Below, in pieces: positions 45,675-46,222 of a stretch of DNA of 46,222 nt (position 1 is the first letter of the stretch; the number at the start of each line of letters is the position of its first letter). The position numbers and the translations under genes are program-made. Where the stretch lies: contig NZ_FOEQ01000002.1 of the NCBI RefSeq assembly GCF_900110655.1, positions 544,648 through 590,869 on the forward strand. The letters are read 5' to 3'. The stretch comes from Pseudomonas soli (GTDB lineage Bacteria; Pseudomonadota; Gammaproteobacteria; Pseudomonadales; Pseudomonadaceae). A model generated the notes under the pieces. It had not been told where the DNA came from and searched no databases. It saw only the letters and a program-made list of their open reading frames with translations.

Positions 45675-45899
45675 TCACTCTGACAAATCACGATCTAGCA
45701 AGTCAGGGGAAATACTAGCCTTGCCCCCAAAAAAATGATGCGCCGAAGAAAATAAGAACTCGGCTTCCAGTCGAAGTCGCTGTACCTGCGAAGGGGGGTG
45801 CTGCCCTTTACTTTCTTCATAACGCCTCCACGCATCGACCGCCCGTTTACATATCTCCAGCTGGACTTCCAAATCCGTCTTTCCGATCGTCACGGTCAT
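45675..45899 (-). CDS. Hypothetical protein, 74 aa
   Basis: From ATG 45899 with AAGGAAGGAG upstream: a helical, charged protein (VQLEICKRAVDAWRRYEESK, VQRLRLEAEFLFSSAHHFFG). No family recognised. Lower GC than the flanks. A TTG at 45917 would add six residues. It is on the opposite strand to its left neighbour, 68 bp away. 45900-46110 has no gene; a 9-bp hairpin with one wobble lies at 45975-45999. Confidence 0.6.
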   Translation of the reverse strand: MTVTIGKTDLEVQLEICKRAVDAWRRYEESKGQHPPSQVQRLRLEAEFLFSSAHHFFGGKASISPDLLDRDLSE

Positions 45900-46110
45900 T
45901 GCTCCTTCCTTGTTCAAGGGAGAATGGAATCAGGTGCGCCCAACATTCCCCCCTGACAGAGTAAACTGATGGAGCGAGTCCGAACGAACATCGGGCTCGT
46001 AACGAGTAGCATCATGCCGTTGTACGCCTCCAGACGACATTAGCCAACTAGTAAAATTGATAGGCATGCCGAGCCAGCTCGCCCCAAAAACCAACCATAC
46101 GAGCAAAAAA

Positions 46111-46140
46111 AAAACGCCACTTCAAACGAAGTGGCGTTTT
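46111..46140 (-). terminator. Terminator of the tRNA-Gly transcript
   Basis: AAAACGCCACTTC (46111-46123) pairs perfectly with GAAGTGGCGTTTT (46128-46140); on the minus strand a long T-run follows (46105-46114 are A on the plus strand). It is 5 bp after the tRNA 3' end. Confidence 0.93.
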
Positions 46141-46145
46141 CAATT

Positions 46146-46221
<76 letters not shown>

Positions 46222-46222
46222 A

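Overview
The window is chromosomal DNA of a Pseudomonas, most likely of the P. putida group. Three things point there: high GC with Pseudomonas codon use; the long conserved gene order tatD-holB-tmk-mltG-pabC-fabF-acpP-fabG-fabD-plsX-rpmF-yceD-maf/sppA-HAD-rluC/rne/murB-ptp-kdsB-ycaR-lpxK-exbD-exbB-comEC; and paired REP elements of the kinds common in P. putida genomes. Assignments come from reading the sequence and remembered family knowledge; no database search was possible.

Left edge (1-3474): an accessory, lower-GC cluster that I read as a modification and export locus for a microcin-like peptide or RTX-like toxin. It holds the 5' part of a CvaA/HlyD-type export adaptor (minus strand), a 67-residue stand-alone LuxR-type HTH protein, a 573-residue SelO-like pseudokinase/AMPylase-like protein and, 4 bp downstream, a HlyC-like toxin-activating acyltransferase. 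The pair resembles the mchC-mchD / mceJ-mceI pair of siderophore-microcin loci. Both proteins differ from their families at key residues. No precursor peptide is visible here; it and the ABC exporter may lie to the left. This is the most interesting region.

3475-6222: an AT-rich regulatory region with several dyads, one very close to a RutR box, then an NCS1 nucleobase/hydantoin transporter and a hydantoin-racemase-like protein that lacks one of the two usual cysteines. 6244-12904: REP element, a DadA-like oxidoreductase, a histidine phosphatase, an FKBP, a GFA-family protein, a DUF4823-DUF1285 operon, a MoaA-like protein, a TetR regulator and a decayed class V aminotransferase.

13152-26464 (mostly minus strand): housekeeping block for DNA replication (holB, tmk), peptidoglycan (mltG), folate (pabC), fatty acid and phospholipid synthesis (fabF, acpP, fabG, fabD, plsX), ribosome (rpmF, yceD), rluC and others, with many short overlaps and GTG starts. 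pilZ, normally between holB and tatD, is absent. 26465-30530: rne with a leader of about 730 nt and a hexapeptide repeat array. 30625-31491: a GH18 endoglycosidase-like gene between rne and murB. 31542-38406: murB-ptp-kdsB-ycaR-lpxK-exbD-exbB and comEC, serving envelope synthesis and DNA uptake. 38551-46221: DUF2062 protein, an ABC-2 exporter, a GST, a structured leader with a DUF6124-DUF3077 pair, fadE, two small uncharacterised genes, and tRNA-Gly(GCC).
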